Source: Microglena sp. YARC
Taxonomy: Eukaryota > Chlorophyta > Chlorophyceae > Chlamydomonadales > Chlamydomonadaceae
Length of the DNA stretch: 64,000 nt
Direction: 5' to 3'
Assembly (NCBI GenBank): GCA_022414725.1
Contig: CM039464.1
Location: 15,175,220 to 15,239,219 of the forward strand
Shown piece after piece: positions 23,925 through 35,900 of this stretch. Below the pieces are notes generated by a model, which saw nothing but the letters and a program-made list of their open reading frames with translations, ran no database searches and was not told where the DNA came from. Position 1 is the first letter of the stretch. Every line of letters begins with the position of its first letter. The position numbers and the translations under genes were made by a program.

Positions 23925-25060
23925 TTGACTGACGGGCTAGTTCTCATGGATGGGCTGGTGCTAATGCAAGGCCTGGTGCTAGGCTGATTGGTGGGCTAGT
24001 CTATTGGATGGGCTGGTGCCGATGCAAGGCCTGGTGCTAGTGCTGATTGGTGGGCTAGTCTATTGGATGGGCTGGTGCCGATGCAAGGCCTGGTGCTAGT
24101 CCTGATTGGTGGGCTAGTCTATTTGATGGGCTGGTGCCGATGCAAGGCCTGGTGCTAGTGTTGATGGATGGGCTAGTCTATTGGATGGGCTGGTGCCTAT
24201 GCAAGGCCTGGTGCTAGTGCTGATGGATGGGCTATTGATAGGTAAGCGTGTGGAAAGGGCTAGGAAAGTGCTAGTGCTGATGGAATGGCTAGTGATATGG
24301 GAGAGTATGAAAAGGGCTAGACATGTGCTTTTTGGTGATAATATAATCATTAGCGAGAATCAGGAAGGGGTGGCACAATCATTTCCATCGCCCGCATCTA
24401 AATTGATCACCAACCACGATAACATAACATGACCTGCATCATCTTTGAAAGCACTGAGCAGCATACTGTAGCTAGATTCATCATAAGAGGCCAACGACTA
24501 AGAGAGCGTACACTACGACACTACGCAGAACCTAGTAGGACAAATGTTTCTCACTATGCAATAAATATGCATAATATGTAATTAGTGCTGAAATTGAAAT
24601 TGAAATTGTCACATACGTGTAATACATTCACTCACAGAATGTGAAGTTAAGGACACCACAGCGTAAGCCGGAGTCACCTTTAGCGCTGATAATAATGCTT
24701 GCTTGCTGCAATCTTGCTTGCTTGCTTGCTGCAATATTGCCTTTCTTTTCTGAGGATTTATCGTTAGACCCCTCCCGGATATTGTGGAGCGGGCTTGTCG
24801 TGGGCCAACAATGGCCTGCCAAGGACAATGTAATGTAATGTGCTAGCGCTGATGGAAGGTCGAGTAAAATGGAAGTGCTATAATGCTAGTGCAAGGTAAG
24901 AGTGTCAAGTGGGCTAGTCTACTGCTAGTGCTGATGGATGGGCTACTGCTAATGGTAGGGCTAGTGCTAGTTCTTGGTAAGAGTATGAAGAGGGCTAGGC
25001 TAGTGCTTGTACTGATGGAAGGTCTAGTCAAATGGAAGTACTAGTGCTAGGTCGGAGAGT
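23925..25060. repeat. intronic minisatellite, about 59-bp unit
   Basis: Units of TGGATGGGCTGGTGCCGATG, CAAGGCCTGGTGCTAGTGCT and GATTGGTGGGCTAGTCTATT repeat five or six times at 23945-24240, with degenerate copies at 24240-24310 and 24840-25060. The array is split by the LINE tail at 24587-24680 and unrelated sequence. Confidence 0.75.
24587..24680 (-). mobile_element. 5'-truncated 3' end of the Dualen-like retrotransposon
   Basis: Contains GAAATTGAAATTGAAATTGT, then GTGAAGTTAAGGACACCA and AGCGTAAGCCGGAG, matching the 3' terminus of the large non-LTR element at 53253-53345 in the same orientation. Such dead-on-arrival fragments are typical of target-primed insertion. Confidence 0.65.
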
Positions 25061-25212
25061 GAACAGGTAGACCTCACTCACCATACTCATCGAAGGCGCT
25101 TTCAACTCCGGCAAAACTGCGTAGATGGAGAGTGGAGAGAGTTTGGTTAGATACGTGGGCAACTGGACATGGGCATGAGGAACGCTGCGCGCAGAGTGAG
25201 GCTGGTGCGAGT

Positions 25213-25665
25213 GAATGCATTGGGGTGGAGTGGGGTGGTGTGGGGTGGGGTGGTGGTGGGGTGGTGTGGTGTGGTGTGGTGTGGTGTGGTGTGGTGTGGT
25301 GTGGTGTGGTGTGGTGTGGTGTGGTGTGGGGTGGGGTGGTGTGGTGTGGTGTGGGGTGGTGTGGTGTGGTGTGGTGTGGTGTGGTGTGGTGTGGGTGTGG
25401 TGTGGTGTGGTGTGGTGTGGTGTGGTGTGGTGTGGTGTGGTGTGGTGTGGTTGTGGTGTGGTGTGGTGTGGTGTGGTGTGGGGGTGGGGGGTGGGGGGTG
25501 GGGGTGGGGGGTGGGGGGTGGGGGGTAGGGGTGGGGGGTGGGGGGTGGGGGGTGGGAGGGGTGGGAGGGGTGGGGGGTGGGAGGGGTGGGAGGGGTGGGG
25601 TGGGTGGGGGGGTTGGGGGGTGGGAGGTGGGGAGGTTGGGGGGTGGGTGGGTGGGTGGGGGGGGG
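25213..25665. repeat. (GGTGT)n and G-rich array in a pherophorin intron
   Basis: About 45 copies of the pentamer GGTGT (25250-25480) grade into GGGGTGGGGGGTGGG-type repeats (25480-25665). The + strand has many G-runs able to form quadruplexes; the transcript carries the C-rich complement. All six-frame ORFs here are repeat artefacts. Confidence 0.9.
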
Positions 25666-27139
25666 GAGTGAAGTGCAGTGGCTTGGCGTGGCAGTGCGGT
25701 GGCGCATGGCAGGATGATCTTGTGCAGCGATATATATATGCGCATGGGGAACGTTGCGCGTCTTTACGCAAGACTGAAGCGAGTGAAAGCAAGGGGGGAA
25801 GGAGCTTCTAACTCTATCATCGAAGCATACGACATCGTCTTTTGCAAGGCACGCATGGGGTGAGGCTTGTAGCAATCGCAAAGTGGCGGTAGCAAACGAG
25901 CACAGCTGTGTGGCGAGAGGTTACTTACGCCGCGGCAAAGAGGGCCTAGGCTACGGGAAAACGCATAATTGCGAGTTTCGAAGTTTAATTGCGAGTTTCG
26001 AAGTTTGATTCGGTAACGTCTCCCTCGCTTGCGCTGGATTTATGTTCCCATGCGATGTACAACAATTCAATGTTCCAGCGAGCTACCACGGTGCCCAGGC
26101 GCCTGCGCCTGGGCGCCCAGCGGGGGCGCCCAGGGAGGTGAAGAGTCTGCTGGAGCATGAAACTGTCATTCGAAATTGACAACGAAGGTAGAGGGGGTCC
26201 GCTGGGACGCGGACGCGGACAACTGAGGTGCCTCGGTGTCAGCAGGGTGGCAGCTTGACATGCATACATGCAGGTGAGGGACATGTAAGTAAGGCATGGC
26301 AGTACAAGACCGCGGGCCAGATTAGTGTGAAACAACTTTCGTCTTCCTCAGTGCAGGATCAGGGCATTCAGCACAGTTTATTCGCGCAACTACGCGCGAC
26401 ACGCCAATCGTGCATGCCTATCGATGCAGATAGTTTGTGCGAGGGGTTAGCAGGCACGTCCGCGATTCCGCGCGAGTGCAATGTCAGCGCATTCCATGGA
26501 TCCCAAGTAGGCTTCAGGGACTTTCCCATCCGCGATAGGAAGGGCAACCGTACAAAGAAAAAGTATTGATCAACTGAACCCCAAACAATCGTTTTACCGA
26601 CCGACGGGGGCCCTGAGATCGTGCTACAGTGATTATTTAATTCCACAATGTAATTAAATCACTATCTCATCTGGAAGGGTTGTTAACATTGGATTTGGTG
26701 GAAGGAAGAATGCCAGACACCGGTACTGGATGTTCTCAACATGGGAATATGGGATCTGCTGAGCTGCTGCAGATCACTGAAGTATGCTCCCAGCTCCCTG
26801 GTTTATGTGAATATAACCAGTATCGCACATTCGCACGCGAAAAGAGTACCTGAAATTGGAAGACGCTGAGCAGCCTCGAGTTGGCTGGAAAACAACATGT
26901 AACAATCCAATCCAATCCTCAACATGGGATGAGAGTTGTAAATCTGCGGTTACCTCAACTTCTTACCTACATACGGTATACCTATACCACGTATTGTGAT
27001 ATTGAGATATACCTCACAAAGTGGCCCGTAATATGGCTATATTCAGAACTTCCCCCAAGCTTGGTGGAATCTGAGAACGTAATGTAAGGCTTGTGACAGA
27101 TGTCCATGTAGATTCCTAATATCCCCTCGATGTCTTGTC

Positions 27140-27215
27140 TTGTCAGAAGACGGGGAGCAGCCAAATTGCTGGCTGGAGCCATGCAACCAAATGCAAGTTT
27201 AAGTTAATTTGTTCT
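27140..27215 (+). repeat. SINE-like dispersed repeat, partial
   Basis: AGAAGACGGGGAGCAGCCAA, GGCTGGAGCCATGCAACCAA and GCAAGTTTAAGTT match the first two thirds of the 425-560 copy. Confidence 0.5.
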
Positions 27216-27330
27216 CCAGGAAACTTACTCACATCAGGGGAACATAGCAATTTTAGATTCGTATTTGTAAACAAAGGATTCTCGCCTCAAAGGGTGGATC
27301 TCCGACTTTCCATGCCCTAGCCAGACCCTC

Positions 27331-27390
27331 TTTACATTACATTACATTACATTACATTACGTCACGTTACCTTACGTTACCTTACATGTT
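27331..27390 (-). repeat. (ATTAC)n tract
   Basis: Six ATTAC units followed by variants CGTTACCTTACGTTACCTTA. On the reverse strand this is (GTAAT)n, like the AATGTAATGTAATG end at 24828-24840, and may mark the tail of a retroelement copy. Confidence 0.5.
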
Positions 27391-28399
27391 AAAGTCTACT
27401 TGACACCGCTAGAGTGTATGAGACTCTAAGCTTTAAACAAAAAGAAAAAGCACCCACAAAGCAAAACCCCCCATTACATCTAGGGTGTGTCGAGGACAAA
27501 CAAACCAAACTCCCAACCACCGTTCTGATGGCGTAGGTATTAAACCCCCTAGAGCAGGACCCAGATCTCAACCACTTACAGAGATGCAACGGACTCTCAA
27601 ACTCTGCGTCTGTCACGTAACAAGCAGAGTGTAATACAACCTTGGTAAGCACCTGTGTATGTATGTATGTTACAGTTCAGGGGTAGGCCAAATAGGCTAA
27701 AGGGACTTGCCAAACCGTGTAGGAAGGGCTTTCAAAGAAAAAGCACCGATGAACAAAACCCCAAACAACCGTTTTACCGACGGGGCTCCTGAGTTCGTGC
27801 TACAGTGATCATTTCATTCTACAATATAATTAAATCATCAGCGTGTAGAACAATGCCGGTAAGCACCTACATTTCTTTTTTTTAGTTGTGAAAGGTATTT
27901 CTCCCCAGAAGGTGGGTCTCCCTACACAAACCAGCGGCACCAAAGATTCAGTTCGAATGGCGTTGCCACTCCTACAATAGAGTAGGCGCACTTAAGGGCG
28001 GTGGGAAATGCTACACAGCTATATTGCTACAATCTCTCAGCTTATCTGATCCCAACAGCTACCACAGATGCAGCGCACAAAAAGACAGCAGACCACATTA
28101 ACCACCAGAGGACTGCATACATGTGCGCACGCAGGTAACAGTCCAGGGATAGCCTCCAAGGCTACAGGGACTTGCCCATACTTATGTTTCAAACAGAGGC
28201 ACTGACTTTATTTTTATTTTTTATGACCTGCTTAGAATACAATATTCTTCAGGCCCTGATTAGCATACAAGATTCCACCTTCACTTTCATCCAAACCTTA
28301 AGCACCCTAGGCTGGTGAAAACGGATATCATCAGCTTTTCAGAGCTCCTGGAATCTTTGCGTTCGGCCCAGTGGCAGTCGCAGGCTGATTAGAATACAA

Positions 28400-29925
28400 G
28401 ATTCCACCTTCACTTTCACCTCGGCCTCCTTCTTCTTACTGAAGCTGAGAGCAGTCAGCATTTGCTCCACACACCCTCGACCTCCCCACACAATATGGGT
28501 GGTACCTGGTGGTCTACACACTACTCCAGCACAATCAAGGTGAGAGCAGACTCCTATTATCTACTACTACGCTTCAGTGTCCGCCTTCACAATCATCTCG
28601 GCCTCCTTCTTTATACTGAAGATTAGAACAGTCAGCATCTGTTCCATCCACCTCGACCTCCCCGCAAAATATGGGTGGTACCTGGTGGTCAACACACTAC
28701 TACAGCACACTCGCTCCTGAGTGCAGACTCCTCTTATATGCTACTCTGTTTCAGTGTCCACCTTCACATTCACCTCAGCCCCCTTCTTCTTACTGAAGCT
28801 TAGAGCAGCCAGCATTTGTTCCATTCACCCTCGACCTCCCCACAAAGCTGGGTGGTGAACACACCACTCCAGCACACTCCTGAGTGCAGACTCCTCTTAT
28901 CTGCTACTGCTCTGCTTCAATGTCCACCTTGACGATCACCTCGGCCTCCTTCTTCTTACTGAAGCTGAGAGCAGTCAGCATTTGCTCCACTCACCCTCGA
29001 CCTCCCCACACAATATGGGTGGTACCTGGTGGTCTACACACTACTCCAGCACAATCAAGGTGAGAGCAGACTCCTATTATCTACTACTACGCTTCAGTGT
29101 CCGCCTTCACAATCATCTCGGCCTCCTTCTTTATACTGAAGATTAGAACAATCAGCATCTGTTCCATTCACCTCGACCTCCCCGCAAAATATGGGTGGTA
29201 CCTGGTGGTCAACACACTACTACAGCACACTCGCTCCTGAGTGCAGACTCCTCTTATATGCTACTCTGGTTCAGTGTCCACCTTCACATTCACCTCAGCC
29301 GCCTTCTTCTTACTGAAGCTTAGAGCAGCCAGCATTTGTTCCATTCACCCTCGACCTCCCCACAAAGCTGGGTGGTGAACACACCACTCCAGCACACTCC
29401 TGAGTGCAGACTCCTCTTATCTGCTACTGCTCTGCTTCAATGTCCACCTTGACGATCACCTCGGCCTCCTTCTTCTTACTGAAGCTGAGAGCAGTCAGCA
29501 TTTGCTCCACTCACCCTCGACCTCCCCACACAATATGGGTGGTACCTGGTGGTCTACACACTACTCCAGCACAATCAAGGTGAGAGCAGACTCCTATTAT
29601 CTACTACTACCCTTCAGTGTCCGCCTTCACAATCATCTCGGCCTCCTTCTTTATACTGAAGATTAGAACAGTCAGCATCTGTTCCATTCACCTCGACCTC
29701 CCCGCAAAATATGGGTGGTATCTGAGTGCAGACTCCTCTTATCTGCTACTGCTCTGCTTCAATGTCCACCTTCACGATCACCTTAGCCCCCTTCTTCTTA
29801 CTGAAGCTTAGAGCAGCCAGCATTTGCTCCATTCACCCTCGACCTCCCCACAAAATATGGGTGGTACCTGGTGGTCTACAAACTACTACAGCACACTCCT
29901 GAGTGCAGACTCCTCTTATCTGCTA
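28400..29925 (-). repeat. array of exon-edge copies: 3' end of the terminal exon of the 29926-41716 gene
   Basis: Nine or so monomers of 166-177 bp. Each contains, on the minus strand, a copy of the last coding segment (QMLTALSFSKKKEAEV, then VKVD and often a stop) plus the same downstream flank. Monomers form an exact 520-bp trimer: TCGGCCTCCTTCTTCTTACT starts at 28421, 28941 and 29461. The intact exon lies directly upstream on that strand (29926-30079). Copies are interrupted by stops and are not a separate gene. Confidence 0.8.
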
Positions 29926-32900
29926 CTACTCTGCTTCAGTATCCGCCTTCACAATCACCTCGGCCTCCTTCTTTTTTGTGAAGCCTAGAACAGTGAGCAT
30001 CTGAGTTCTGAACTCATCGCTGAAGGCAGCCACCACCGGCCAGGAGGGCGCCATATACCAGCGGCTTTTATCTTTGTAACTGCAAGGGTTGGCATGTGGG
30101 TGGGTAGAAAGTTAGGTAAGATGGATCGATAGGGTTTACCAGTACCCCCTACCCTAGATGGATCAATACTTCGATAGGGTTTACCAGTACCCCCTACACA
30201 CACCGCACCACCGGCCAGGAGGGCGCCATATACCAGAGGCTCTTGTCTTCGTAACTGCAGGGGTTAGCAGGAGGGTGGGTAGATAGTTGGGTAAGGTGGA
30301 TCGATAGGGTTTACCAGTACCCCCTACTCACACCGCACCACCGGCCAGGAGGGCGCCATGTAACAGCGGCTCTTGTCTTTGTTATTGTAACTGCCGGGGT
30401 TGGAAGGAGGGTGGGTACAAAGTTAGGTAAGATGGAGTTTTACCCCCCCCCCCCCCCCCCCCCCCCAGACACACACACACACACCGCCACCACCGGCCAG
30501 GAGGGCGCCATATACCAGAGGCTCTTGTCTTCGTAACTGCAGGGGTTAGCAGGAGGGTGGGTAGAAAGTTGGGTAAGGTGGATCGATAGGGTTTACCCCC
30601 CCCACCCCCACCCCTAACCACACACACACACATCCACCGCCACTACCGGCCAGGAGGGTGCCAAGTACCAGCTCTTGTCTTGGTAACAGCAGGGGTTGGC
30701 AGAAGGGCAGTTTGGCTTCATCTCAGGAAGTAGGTCTACTGGTAGCCATAGTTGTTCTTTTCAAGTACAAGCAGCAGCTTCTAGGCAGCTTCCTGGGCTC
30801 CCTTTTCAAAAACGAGCAGCAGCTTCTAGACGGCTCCCTGGGCTCCCTTTTCAACTGCGAGCAGCAGCTTCTAGGCATCTCCCTGGGCTCCCTTTTCAAC
30901 TACAAGCAGCAGCTTCTAGGCAGCTCCCTGGGCTCTCTTTCCATCCAAACCTTAAGCACCCTAGGCTGGTGAAAACGGATATCATCAGCTTTTCAGAGCT
31001 CCTGGAATCTTTGCGTTCGACCCAGTGGCAGTCGCAGGGAGCTACCTAGAAACTGGTGCTGGTGGCCGAAAAGAAAAACAGTGGCAAAGACCCTGGTGTT
31101 CAGCAGATGCGGCAAAAGAACAAGTCCTACGCAGCGTCGTAAGTGACGCGGAAAATTGGCGGAGTGTGTTGGCAACTGGAGCTGACCGAAGCCAGTTAGT
31201 TAGAGAGTTGGCTTACGTGACAGGCTTCAATTTTTCAGTCGGTCGGTCGGACAAACGGACAATGGGGTAACCCTGATGGCTCCGCCAAAAATAGTGGCAA
31301 AGACCCTGGTGTTCAGCAGATGCGGCAAAAGAAAAACAGAGCTGGTAGCTTTCAGGGATTTGAAACCTTTCAAGGGTTGGATCCTGGTAGCATGTTTGGG
31401 AATGTAGATCAGTGGGGTTTACGCCTCCCCCACCCCGGACCCCCACCCCACCCACACGGCAATTCCATCACCACCACCACCACCACACAACAGACACGAG
31501 AGAATACAAATACTATCCCCTATCTTACAGTTCCGGCTAGATATCAGCTGCCCATCACACCACCACTCAACATACCAAGGGGAACACAAGTACTATCCCC
31601 TCATCTAAAGTTCCGTCTAAAAATCAGCTGCCCCCATCACCACCCCCACCACTTGAACATACCAAAGCGAACAAAAATACGATCCTCCAATCTACAGTTT
31701 CGTCTAGATATCAGCTGCCCCAAAACCACCCCACCACTCGAACATACAAAGCGAACAAAATACCACCCCCATCTAAAGTTCTGTCTAAATATCAGCTGCC
31801 CCACCACACCGCCACACTCAACATACCAAAGCGAACAAAAATACCACCCCCCCATCTAAAGTTCTGTCTAAATATTAGCTGCCCCATCACCACCGCCACC
31901 ACTCAACATACCCAAGCGAAGACAAATACTATCCCCTTAACTAAAGTTCTGTCTAAATATCAGCTGCCCCATCACCACCACTCAAACATACCAGAGCAAA
32001 TACAAATACCATCCCCCCATCAATAGTTCTGTCTTAATATTACCTGCCCCATCACCACCGCCACCACTCAAACATACCAGAGCGAATCCAAATGCTATCC
32101 CCCCATCTAAACTTCACCCGTCTAAACATCACCTGGCCCCATCACCACCCCCACCACCAGCACTCAACATACCCAAGCGAATCCAAATGCTATCCCCCCA
32201 TCTAAACTTCACCGTCTAAACATCACCTGCCCCCATCACACCCCCACCACCAGCACTCAACATACCCAAGCGAATCCAAATGCTATCCCCCCATCTAAAC
32301 TTCACCCGTCTAAACATCACCTGCCCCCATCACCACCCCCACCACCAGCACTCAACATACCCAAGCGAATCCAAATGCTATCCCCCCATCTAAACTTCAC
32401 CCCGTCTAAACATCACCTGCCCATCACCCCCCCACCACCAGCACTCAACATACCCAAGCGAATCCAAATGCTATCCCCCATCTAAACTTCACCCGTCTAA
32501 ACATCACCTGCCCCCATCACCACCCCACCAACACCAGCACTCAACATACCCAAGCGAATACAAATACTATCCCCCCCTCCTTCCCCCATCTAAACTTCCT
32601 TCCAAATATCAGCTGCCCATCACCACCACACACCGTCACACTCAACATACCCCAAGCGAATACATATACTACCCCCGCATCTAAAGCTCCGCCTAGATAT
32701 CAGCTGCTCCACCACCACCAACAACACTCAGACATACCAAAGCGAGCACAAATACCACCCCCTCATCTTAATTTCTATACACATATTAGAACTTACATTG
32801 TACAGTGACTATGTGAGCTTCCCCAGCAGGGTACTTCCAGTGACCAAATTGGTCAGCGCTTAAAGGAGTTAAAGCGCACAAACGTCAAATTGTTCAGCGC

Positions 32901-35900
32901 TTTGTAGTGCAAAAAGCGCAAAAACTGCGCGCTGTGTCCACAGGGGGTTGAAAAACTGCGCGAAACGCGCAGTGGGGCTCAAACAGGTAGCGCGCCAGCG
33001 CGCAAAAGCGCGCGCTTTGAAATACCCTGTTCCCTAGAGCAAGGAAACGGCAAGTCCCTTTTGCTACCGTTGGCTACCCCCTGGACTGTTACAAAAACAA
33101 ACAAAGAAACAAACAAACACACACAAACACAAAAACCACCCAACAAACAAGCGGACGTGAAAAATATCTGTGTGTCCGTTACATTACTCTTTCAAGTTTT
33201 GCAACAAACCACCTGAGAACGGTACATTATACACCATAGAATAATCACCCCCGTCCGTTACATTACTCTTTCTGTTTTTCCGACAAACCTCCTGAAAACG
33301 GTACATTATATACCATATAATTATCATCCCCGTTCAAAGATTGGCTCAATGGCTGAGCTCCTTGAACGACAAAGGTGCAGGCTTCGAATCCCCAAGGGTA
33401 TTTCCAAGCGCGCGCTTTTGTGCGCTGACGCGCTGCCTTTTTGAGCCCCTCTGCGCGTTTTGCGCAGTTTTTTGCAACCCCCTGTGGGCGCAGCAGGCAT
33501 TTTTTGCGCTTTTGCACTACAAAGCGTAGTTTTGTTTCTTTCAAGTGCGCTAAAGCGCTGGCCACTTTGGTCAATGGAAGTACCCTGGTGCGCCTTAGTG
33601 TTAGCTGTCGCTGTCAACCGCCATGGTAGCTTTGTCTAGGTAAAGTAGCAGCCCGTTCCCTACCGCCGTAAGACGGGGCTCCCTTAATACCACGCCCCAT
33701 CAGGCATTATCATTACCATATAAGAAGTATAAGACTAATTTGCACCAGTCAGATTCACAGGAGAAGATTCTTTCAACTTCAGGCACCGTTGCATGGCGCA
33801 ACAACCAGGGCCTTTTTTTCAAAATTAAAAGTGGGGCTTTTCTAGCTTAATGGTAAGGCCTCCTCCAGGGACAGCGTTTTAGTGCTTTTTATAGCATTTA
33901 TAGCCTTTTACGGCCTTTTATAACTTTTCGTTCACTTTTGTATAGCAATTTGTTTCGCCAAAACGTGGCCAGAACTAGCGATCGCTACATATAGCGGTAA
34001 AAAAAAGGCCTGGTAACAATGTTCAATTTTCAATCTTACCTTGTTAGGTCCCACCTGGCCACCAGCATCGCTGCCATTACGGCCCATGTGCCAGCCAGCA
34101 ACGTGACAATGTTACATTTTCAAACTTACGTTGTTAGGTCCCACTTGGCCACCAGCATCGCTGCCATTACAGCCCATGTGCCAGCCAGCAACGTAACAAT
34201 GTTACATTTTCAAACTTACGTTGTTAGGTCCCACTTGGCCACCAGCATTGCTGCCATTACAGCCCATGTGCCAGCCAGCAACGTAACAATGTTACATTTT
34301 CAAACTTACGTTGTTAGGTCCCACTTGGCCACCAGCATCGCTGCCATTACAGCCCATGTGCCAGCTAGCAATGCTGCCCCCATCACCACCACAGGCGACC
34401 AACCTGCGATTGGAAAAGGCTAGCCTTCAGAAGAATAGCATTTGTTTTTGAAGTTGTGAAAGGATTTTCACCCCAGGGGTTGCATACTTTGTCTCCGACA
34501 TACAACCTAAGTTATAAACACGCATATGCTTAGGGAACGGAAAAGGCTCTTAAAAGGCTCTTACTGCAGAAGGATGGCATTGCAAACTTTGTCTTTGACG
34601 TACCACCTACGTTATAAATATGCATATGCATAGGGAACGGCTATGTTAGTTAGTAAGTTAGTTAGTTGATCTTAGTGGATGTTAGTTAATATTAGTTAAT
34701 GAATCATGTTAGTGGATGTTAGTTAATACTAGTTAATGAATCATGTTAGCGGATGTTAGTTAATATTAGTTAATGAATCATGTTAGTGGATGTTAGTTAA
34801 TATTAGTTAATGAATCATGTTCGTGGATGTTAGTTAATATTAGTTAATGAATCATGTTAGTGGATGTTAGTTAATATTAGTTAATGAATCATGTTAGTGG
34901 ATGTTAGTTAATATTAGTTAATGAATCATGTTAGTGGATGTTAGTTAATATTAGTTAATGAATCATGTTAGTGGATGTTAGTTAATATTAGTTAATGAAT
35001 CATGTTAGTGGATGTTAGTTAATATTAGTTAATGAATCATGTTAGTGGATGTTAGTTAATATTAGTTAATGAATCATGTTAGTGGATGTTAGTTAATATT
35101 AGTTAATGAATCATGTTAGTGAATGTTAGTTAATATTAGTGAATGAATCATGCTCGTGAATGTTAGTTAATATTATTCCGCCGAGCCGTCTAATATTAAC
35201 ATGATTTGTACTGCCTACACTTCGGAATGGGTGGGTGCCAGTGTTTTTTATTGTGCGACCGGTCGCACATTGTGGCGCGCGGTCGCCACTTTGTCCTGGG
35301 TGGGTGTGATTTGTACTGCTATACTTCAAGGCGTTTCCCCCCTTTTCTGCGCTCTGCGTTTTCTTTCTCCGTTCAAATTCTGATTTAGGTGGCTCACCTG
35401 AAAGCTCCCGATCTCCTCTTTCACATTATGCAATAAAATAAACTTTCCATCAAACTGATTTTGTTTACATTGGACTTAAAGTTGGCTGGGGCCGAATTCT
35501 ACCTTGCTTCATGTCTGCAAACATCCAGAGTGGCTTCCAACTCAATACGGCTCCATTGAAGGCTTAGTTATTAGTGCCCTATCTGGTTGCTATTAGTTGA
35601 CTTTGCCTACACACATGCATGCAGGCCACACATACACACACATAAACACACAACCAGCATGCTAACATCCAGAGTGGCTTCCATCACATTATGACTCCAT
35701 TAATGCCCTATCTGGCATGTTGCAAAAATGATTTGGAGAATATGTTTCAGGAAATATGTCTAGTATTAATTTAATATTATTTAAAATTGGTTAATATTGG
35801 TTTTACCTTGCTTCATGTCTGCAAACATCCAGAGTGGCTCCCATCACAATCCGGTTCTATTATAGAACTTCTATAGAAGACATAGTTATTGAATTACCTA

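Larger units (their letters stand above)
21722..25966 (-). pseudogene. pherophorin-family gene with two in-frame TAG codons
   Basis: Exon 1 25929-25966, exon 2 25082-25116, exon 3 21722-22986 with acceptor CTCAG and stop TAA. Total length is a multiple of three and the frame is continuous, unlike the other two copies. Exon 1 reads MRFPVA-TAG-ALFAAA (TAG at 25946-25948) and exon 2 gives FAGVESAFDEYG. Exon 3 encodes [14 protein letters not shown], an N-terminal pherophorin domain, a short hinge of SPSPP repeats, then [14 protein letters not shown], a second TAG at 22244-22246 in place of the Gln (CAG) of the paralogue, NGGYEDG and a complete C-terminal domain. Both stops fit single-base changes, so a young pseudogene, sequence errors or readthrough are possible. 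The ATG is not rescued by another start downstream in exon 1. Confidence 0.75.
25967..28399. other. repeat-rich intergenic region
   Basis: No gene supported. Contents: tandem AATTGCGAGTTTCGAAGTTT (25968-26010); a hairpin CCCAGGCG-CCTG-CGCCTGGG near 26095-26115; three copies of a dispersed unit with CCCCAAACAATCGTTTTACC (26580, 27760 and, in the pherophorin intron, 23270); SINE-like fragments at 26855 and 27145; and part of the CTAGGCAGCTCCCTG element at 28300-28390. Open frames around 26200-26650 have no recognisable product. Confidence 0.5.

Noticed and set aside
25028..25881. Thr/His/Pro and Gly/Val/Trp-rich ORFs over the GGTGT array
   Set aside because: Direct translations of a pentamer repeat lying in a pherophorin intron.
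26095..26140. GC-rich hairpin as a terminator or structured RNA
   Set aside because: A single 8-bp perfect stem in a repeat-rich region with no gene beside it and no further support.
28421..29925. CRISPR-like or tandem gene array
   Set aside because: Monomers are 166-177 bp without short direct repeats plus unique spacers, and similarity to the adjacent exon edge explains them.
34019..34423. 134-codon repeated ORF on + (SHLATSIAAITAHVPASNVT)
   Set aside because: The minus strand carries a phase-compatible exon with GTAAGT donors; the + frame is its shadow.
35503..35850. Candidate exon of the leftward gene (PLWMFADMKQ followed by a GTAGAA or GTAAAA donor), present in two or three copies
   Set aside because: Its end phase would fit the next exon, but it lies inside the TAGGGAAC-family element and its start cannot be fixed. 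Kept only as a possibility for the missing exon.
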